Position numbers and translations under genes: made by a program. Below are positions 62,261 to 64,000 of a stretch of DNA of 64,000 nt, one piece after another. Within the stretch, counting starts at the first letter, position 1. Every line of letters starts with the position of its first letter. Where the stretch lies: assembly GCA_002434305.1 (NCBI GenBank), contig DJJU01000006.1, forward strand, positions 972,052-1,036,051, written 5' to 3'. The notes under the pieces are model-generated. The model did not search any database, was not told where the DNA came from, and saw only the letters and a program-made list of their open reading frames with translations. The stretch is from Alicycliphilus sp. UBA6560. GTDB lineage: Bacteria > Pseudomonadota > Gammaproteobacteria > Burkholderiales > Burkholderiaceae_C.

Positions 62261-62300
62261 ACGGGTGCGCTGCGCCTATCCACGGCTACGGATTACTGAG

Positions 62301-62930
62301 ATGACGACTATGACCACGCCCTCCGCCCTGCCGCCGCCCGAGCCGGTGAAGATCGGCATCGTCTCCGTCAGCGACCGCGCCAGCAGCGGCGCCTATGAGG
62401 ACAAGGGCCTGCCGGCGCTGCAGGACTGGCTGACGCGGGCGCTGCACAACCCGGTTCACTTTGAGCCGCGGTTGATCCCAGACGAGCCCGAGCAGATCGC
62501 CCAGGCCCTGATCGAGCTGGTGGACCAGGCCGGCTGCAGCCTGGTGCTGACCACCGGCGGCACCGGCCCCGCGCCGCGCGACGTCACCCCGGAAGCCACC
62601 CTGGCCGTGGCCGACCGCGAGATGCCCGGCTTCGGCGAGCAGATGCGCCAGATCTCCCTGCGCTTCGTGCCCACCGCCATCCTGTCGCGGCAGACGGCAG
62701 TGATCCGCGGCAAGAGCCTGGTCATCAACTTGCCGGGGCAGCCCAAGTCCATTGCCGAGACGCTGGAAGGGTTGAAGGGGGAAGACGGAGCGCAGCTGGT
62801 GCCCGGGATCTTTGCGGCCGTGCCCTATTGCATCGACCTGCTGGGGGGCCCGTACCTGGAGACGCGCGACGCGGTGTGCAAGGCGTTTCGGCCGAAGGCG
62901 GCGGTACGGCACGTGCGCACCGGCGACTGA
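62301..62930 (+). CDS. mog: Molybdopterin adenylyltransferase Mog
   Basis: A 209-residue MoCF-domain protein that adenylates molybdopterin before metal insertion. Family marks: IGIVSVSDRASSGAYEDKG, LTTGGTGPAPRDVTPEATL and LVINLPGQPKSIAETLEGL. ATG at 62301; a GC-rich repeat lies upstream. Confidence 0.95.
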   Translation: MTTMTTPSALPPPEPVKIGIVSVSDRASSGAYEDKGLPALQDWLTRALHNPVHFEPRLIPDEPEQIAQALIELVDQAGCSLVLTTGGTGPAPRDVTPEATLAVADREMPGFGEQMRQISLRFVPTAILSRQTAVIRGKSLVINLPGQPKSIAETLEGLKGEDGAQLVPGIFAAVPYCIDLLGGPYLETRDAVCKAFRPKAAVRHVRTGD

Positions 62931-62960
62931 CTCCTTAGGCGCCACTTACTCCAATCCTCC

Positions 62961-63977
62961 ATGCCCATTTACCGCTGCAACCAATGCGGCTTCGTGAGCG
63001 AAGACGCCCAGACCCCTGTCAATGCCCAAACGTCGTGCGGCCGGTGCGGCACGTCCAGCAGGGTCTACGGCACCGTGTTTTTTGTGGAAGAACTGGTCAA
63101 GAGGCTTGCCGTCACGACGCGCGAACTCAATGCGCTCAAGCAGGAGGCAGCCAGTGCGGCACCACCGCCCGCCGCCACGCCACAGCAGCCCACCCAGGCC
63201 GCGGCCGCGCCGGCCGCAGGTAAGGCGCTGGCCAACGTAGCCGGCCTGGCCACGGAGGAGCAGCACGCGCCTCTCAAAGCCTGGTTTGCCGCCCGTCAGA
63301 TCGAAGTGCAGCTCGACCCGGCGCATGTGGACACGAGCGGTTTTTTCGACGACGCGGCGCTGCTCCTGGGCAGCAACCACACACTCTTTGCCGAACTCAT
63401 CGAGCGCGTGCGCTTCGCCTACCGCAAGAGCCACAGCTGGATCAACCTGGAACTGGCCAGCCTTGCCCAGAAGGATGCGCAGGCCATCAACCAGCTGTGC
63501 CGCAAGCTCTACGAGCACACTTTCTTCGCGCGCTACCACTACCAAAAGCCCGAAAAAATCGTGCGCCTGACGCTGCAGCCTGCGGCGGCCATCCGGCATT
63601 TCTTCGAGGGTGGCTGGCTGGAGTGGTATGCGCTGATGGCGCTGCTCGGGCAAGTGGACAACCATCCGGGCGGCGTGTCCTGCGCACGCAGCGTGAAGGT
63701 GGTGTTTCCCAACGAGGACCTGCACGAGTTGGACGTGGTAGCCCTGCCTGCGGGTCAGCAGCCCATTTGCATCGAATGCAAGAGCGGCGAGTTCCGCCGC
63801 GACATCGACAAGTACTTGCGCCTGAAAAAGCGCCTGGGCCTGGAGCGTGGTCGGTTCGTGATCTGCTCTGCAGAGCTTAATGACGAACAGGCAGCGGGAC
63901 TGAGTGCGATGTATGAGCTGAGCTTCGTGAACCTGCAGACGCTGGCGCCGCATTTGCAGCGGTTGATTTCGTCCTGA
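62961..63977 (+). CDS. Zinc-ribbon plus PD-(D/E)XK nuclease-like protein
   Basis: A 338-residue protein. Zinc ribbon at the N-terminus (C6, C9, C26, C29), then an Ala/Pro-rich linker (about 60-90), a helical middle (about 100-215), and a C-terminal restriction-type core. The core reads GGWLEWYAL (E221), ELDVVAL (D258), PICIECKSGEFRRDI (E272, K274), similar to the nuclease half of DUF1887/Card1-type proteins. No CARF domain is seen. Probably a DNA- or RNA-directed enzyme; the role is unknown. Confidence 0.7.
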   Translation: MPIYRCNQCGFVSEDAQTPVNAQTSCGRCGTSSRVYGTVFFVEELVKRLAVTTRELNALKQEAASAAPPPAATPQQPTQAAAAPAAGKALANVAGLATEEQHAPLKAWFAARQIEVQLDPAHVDTSGFFDDAALLLGSNHTLFAELIERVRFAYRKSHSWINLELASLAQKDAQAINQLCRKLYEHTFFARYHYQKPEKIVRLTLQPAAAIRHFFEGGWLEWYALMALLGQVDNHPGGVSCARSVKVVFPNEDLHELDVVALPAGQQPICIECKSGEFRRDIDKYLRLKKRLGLERGRFVICSAELNDEQAAGLSAMYELSFVNLQTLAPHLQRLISS

Positions 63978-64000
63978 GTTTTTGATGTGGCTGGCCGGGA

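Overview
This 64 kb, GC-rich window reads as a chromosomal segment of a betaproteobacterium, almost certainly Burkholderiales, family Comamonadaceae (Acidovorax/Alicycliphilus/Melaminivora type). The evidence is the rimP-nusA-infB order, tctCBA next to tctDE, the cysI-DUF934-cysH-cysDN sulfate locus, thiOSGE, and many GC-rich proteins of that style. I see no insertion sequence, prophage, integrase or CRISPR array.

Layout. 1-4.7 kb: translation/transcription operon rimP-nusA-infB on the minus strand, with infB cut by the window edge. 4.7-8.0 kb: minus-strand operon of a short-chain dehydrogenase, two multihaem c-type cytochromes and a thioredoxin-like protein. 8.1-13.5 kb: RNase R, two identical tRNA-Leu(CAG) genes, and a large DUF349 protein. 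13.5-14.5 kb: gene-free block with a chain of hairpins and a sigma70 promoter with a long leader. 14.5-23.2 kb: lytic transglycosylase, glyA, nrdR, aroC, CBS protein, homocysteine synthase, hydrolases, hemH. 23.2-28.7 kb: tctCBA uptake system divergent from its two-component regulator tctDE. 28.7-41 kb: Hsp15, a GFA-family protein, an EthD protein, a MacAB-like exporter, a ParD-like/zeta toxin-antitoxin pair, lactate permease, CopD-like protein, sulfate-binding protein, YggX, TRIC-like channel, MnmC. 41.3-48.2 kb: sulfate assimilation (cysI, DUF934, cysH, cysD, cysN) followed by ferredoxin and a flavoprotein ferredoxin reductase. 48.3-54.6 kb: thiamine region with two TPP riboswitches, one before cytX and one before thiOSGE; thiD is divergent. 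54.6-64 kb: 3-hydroxyacyl-CoA dehydrogenase, a catalase-like/unknown/DyP-peroxidase operon, pmbA/tldE, darP, mog, and a zinc-ribbon plus PD-(D/E)XK nuclease-like protein.

The strongest signal not explained by ordinary genes is a dispersed, imperfectly palindromic repeat of about 50-60 bp (core TAGCTGCCAGCGCTTG ... CAAGGGCTGGAGCC) found at 15 places. It lies mostly just downstream of genes and often between convergent ends. At three places it is part of a coding sequence: the N-terminus of CysN, the start of the DUF934 protein, and inside the DUF349 protein. A second, longer GC-rich repeat occurs twice (cysH-cysD gap; darP-mog gap). Other items worth attention are the hairpin chain at 13.87-14.18 kb, the degenerate methyltransferase half of MnmC, the catalase-like/DyP trio, the toxin-antitoxin pair, and the C-terminal zinc-ribbon nuclease.

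All calls come from reading the sequence and its translations; no database search was run.
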